Of a stretch of 64,000 nt of DNA, positions 62,462 to 64,000 are shown piece after piece. Location of the stretch: NCBI RefSeq assembly GCF_000424005.1, contig NZ_AUJB01000008.1, positions 558,001-622,000 of the forward strand. Reading direction: 5' to 3'. The stretch is from Pseudobutyrivibrio ruminis CF1b. Its GTDB lineage: Bacteria; Bacillota; Clostridia; Lachnospirales; Lachnospiraceae. The notes beneath the pieces are model-generated. The model ran no database searches. It was not told where the DNA came from and was given only the letters and a program-made list of their open reading frames with translations. The translations under genes were made by a program, and so were the position numbers. The first letter of the stretch is position 1; every line of letters begins with the position of its first letter.

Positions 62462-63709
62462 ATGGGCATGACAATGGCGGAAAAGATTATCGCTGCTGCG
62501 GCAGGTAAGGAGAGCTGCAAAGCAGGCGATATAGAGACTGTTACTTTGGACAGACTTATGAGTAATGATGGCACCACCCATCTTACTATTGATATGTATA
62601 ACAAATTGAAAAATCAGCGCATTGCTGATGTGGACAAGCTTGTATGGATTATTGATCACAACATTCCTGCAGACAGTCCAAAGACAGCCGCTTCTCACAA
62701 GAAGATGCGCGATTTTGCAAGAGAGCATGGAATCACTTTTTACGAGGGCGAAGGAGTGTGCCATCAGGTAATGATGGAAAAGCATGTCCGTCCAGGTGAG
62801 CTTATTTTTGGTGCAGATTCTCACACATGTGCCTATGGTGCACTTGGTGCATTTGGTACAGGTGTTGGATGTACAGATTATCTTTATGCAATGGTGACAG
62901 GAACCTCATGGCTTCTTGTTCCAGAGACAATCAGATTCAACCTTCACGGCGCATTAAAAGAAGGCGTTTATGCCCGTGATTTGATTCTTACAATCATTGG
63001 ACGCATCTCTGCAAATGGTGCAAATTATAAGGCTATGGAGTTCGCAGGTGATGGCCTTAAGGGCCTTTCAATTGCAGATAGAATTTCTATCTGTAATCTC
63101 TGCGTGGAGGCTGGAGCTAAAACAGCGCTTATGGAAGTAGATGATGTGGCACTTGATTACCTCAAGGCCCATGGTCGTGAGCCAAAGGCTATCTTTAAGT
63201 CAGATGATGATGCAGTATTTTCAGAGGTATTTGATATTGATTTATCTGAGATTGAGCCAATCGTGGCAAAGCCTCATTTCGTAGATAATATCGTTCCAGT
63301 TTCTGAGTGTGAAGGCACTAAGATTGACGAAGCCTTCCTTGGAAGCTGTAACAATGGTCGTATAGAAGACCTTCGAGTTGGTGCTGCTGTAATAAAGGGA
63401 AAGCATGTTGCTGACAAGGTTAGATTCCTTGTGGTGCCAGCCAGCCGTGAGGTCTATAAGCAGGCTCTTCAGGAAGGTTTGCTAGATATCTTTATGAATG
63501 CAGGTGCAATGGTTATGAATCCAAACTGTTCTGTATGCTGGGGTGCCTGCCAGGGTGTCATCGGAGAAGGTGAGACTCTGATTTCTACGGGCACACGTAA
63601 CTTCAAGGGTCGCGCTGGACATAAGGATTCTTTCGTATATCTTGCATCAGCTGCTACCGTTACAGCGTCAGCTATTCGTGGATACATAACATCAGCAGAT
63701 AAAGTCTAG
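62462..63709 (+). CDS. leuC: Isopropylmalate dehydratase-type large subunit
   Basis: 415 aa. Aconitase fold of the short type, with cluster Cys residues in GSCNNGRIED and in NPNCSVCWGACQG. Also present: VDHNIP-like DHNIP, GEGVCHQVMMEKH, GADSHTCAYGALGAFGTGVGCTDYL. It isomerises isopropylmalate in leucine synthesis, or a close hydroxyacid. It sits in the operon order small-large-small. Confidence 0.9.
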   Translation: MGMTMAEKIIAAAAGKESCKAGDIETVTLDRLMSNDGTTHLTIDMYNKLKNQRIADVDKLVWIIDHNIPADSPKTAASHKKMRDFAREHGITFYEGEGVCHQVMMEKHVRPGELIFGADSHTCAYGALGAFGTGVGCTDYLYAMVTGTSWLLVPETIRFNLHGALKEGVYARDLILTIIGRISANGANYKAMEFAGDGLKGLSIADRISICNLCVEAGAKTALMEVDDVALDYLKAHGREPKAIFKSDDDAVFSEVFDIDLSEIEPIVAKPHFVDNIVPVSECEGTKIDEAFLGSCNNGRIEDLRVGAAVIKGKHVADKVRFLVVPASREVYKQALQEGLLDIFMNAGAMVMNPNCSVCWGACQGVIGEGETLISTGTRNFKGRAGHKDSFVYLASAATVTASAIRGYITSADKV

Positions 63710-63822
63710 AACAAAATCTAATTCACAATGTATTTGCTTTCTGAATGAAACATGTTAGTTGAATGAAGAAAGACAAATTATTGTGAATGTAAGATTTTGA
63801 GCACAACATAGAGGATTTGAAA

Positions 63823-64000
63823 ATGAGTAAAATTTGGAAATTAGATAACGACATAGATACAGACATCATCTTACCTACAGAGTATCTCGCTTTTGAGACT
63901 GTGCAGGAGATGAAGCCTTATGCATTTTCTCCACTGAGACCGGAACTTGCAGCACAGATTCAGCCAGGAGATATGATTGTGGCAGGAAACAATTTCGGCT
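63823..64000 (+). CDS. Second isopropylmalate dehydratase-type small subunit (cut by window end)
   Basis: 59 codons visible from ATG 63823 with GAGGATT upstream. It opens KIWKLDNDIDTDIILPTEYLAF, then IQPGDMIVAGNNFG, the same fold as the subunit at 61985 but clearly different in sequence. It follows the large subunit by 113 nt. Either a second specificity subunit or a gene for another reaction is possible. Confidence 0.85.
   Translation, partial: MSKIWKLDNDIDTDIILPTEYLAFETVQEMKPYAFSPLRPELAAQIQPGDMIVAGNNFG

Overview
The window looks like chromosome of an anaerobic gut or rumen Lachnospiraceae bacterium, most like Butyrivibrio/Pseudobutyrivibrio. The grounds are the AT-rich Firmicute codon use and strong GGAGG ribosome sites, a secreted CBM13-CBM2-CE1 esterase, GH3, GH94-like and GH127 enzymes, YesMN-type two-component regulation, C_GCAxxG_C_C and DUF4230 proteins. 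This is inference from gene content; there is no rRNA in the window.

Bases 1-12,845 look like the right part of an integrated mobile island. It opens with a defence block: a NERD-helicase, an HNH nuclease, a C5-cytosine methyltransferase, an NgoFVII-type phospholipase-D-fold endonuclease, a C-protein-like repressor, a small HTH-like protein and a PD-(D/E)xK-like protein. Accessory genes follow: zinc-ribbon microproteins, a lipoprotein, an XRE regulator and an ArpU-like protein. The integration module comes last: sigma-region-4 protein, MazF-type toxin, Xis and tyrosine integrase. Two gene-free, GC-richer stretches flank the sigma-like gene. The second holds three degenerate repeats, hairpins and a terminator directly before mazF. 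Beyond the integrase lies a roughly 200-bp hairpin element, and a SAP-domain gene resumes abruptly at its edge, truncated and frameshifted.

Bases 13,000-31,400 are general chromosome: small Cys-rich proteins, NUDIX, VOC, HxlR next to a ferredoxin/NapH-like pair, a TetR-controlled ABC exporter, GNAT, an actin-like remnant, a zinc-ribbon/glycine-zipper protein with a helical partner, two DUF4230-type neighbourhoods (the second at 49 kb), and a DNA-damage group (Y-family polymerase with SOS boxes in its promoter, YolD-like protein, SRAP protein).

Bases 31,497-47,985 form a carbohydrate locus: a domain-swapped GH3 beta-glucosidase, two GH94-like phosphorylases of different size, a CUT1 ABC importer without its own ATPase, a second solute-binding lipoprotein, and a YesM/YesN two-component system. 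The likely logic is import of beta-gluco-oligosaccharides, then phosphorolysis and hydrolysis in the cytosol, with external sugar sensing.

Bases 48,000-64,000 hold envelope genes (PspC, DUF4230), rsmH, tRNA-Val and tRNA-Met, the secreted esterase, an L,D-transpeptidase, a low-molecular-weight tyrosine phosphatase, an sce7726-like protein, an amino-acid ABC transporter with a permuted binding domain fused to its permease, alanine racemase, a YgjV-like protein, a GH127 enzyme and an isopropylmalate dehydratase-type operon. That operon runs small-large-small and is cut by the window end.
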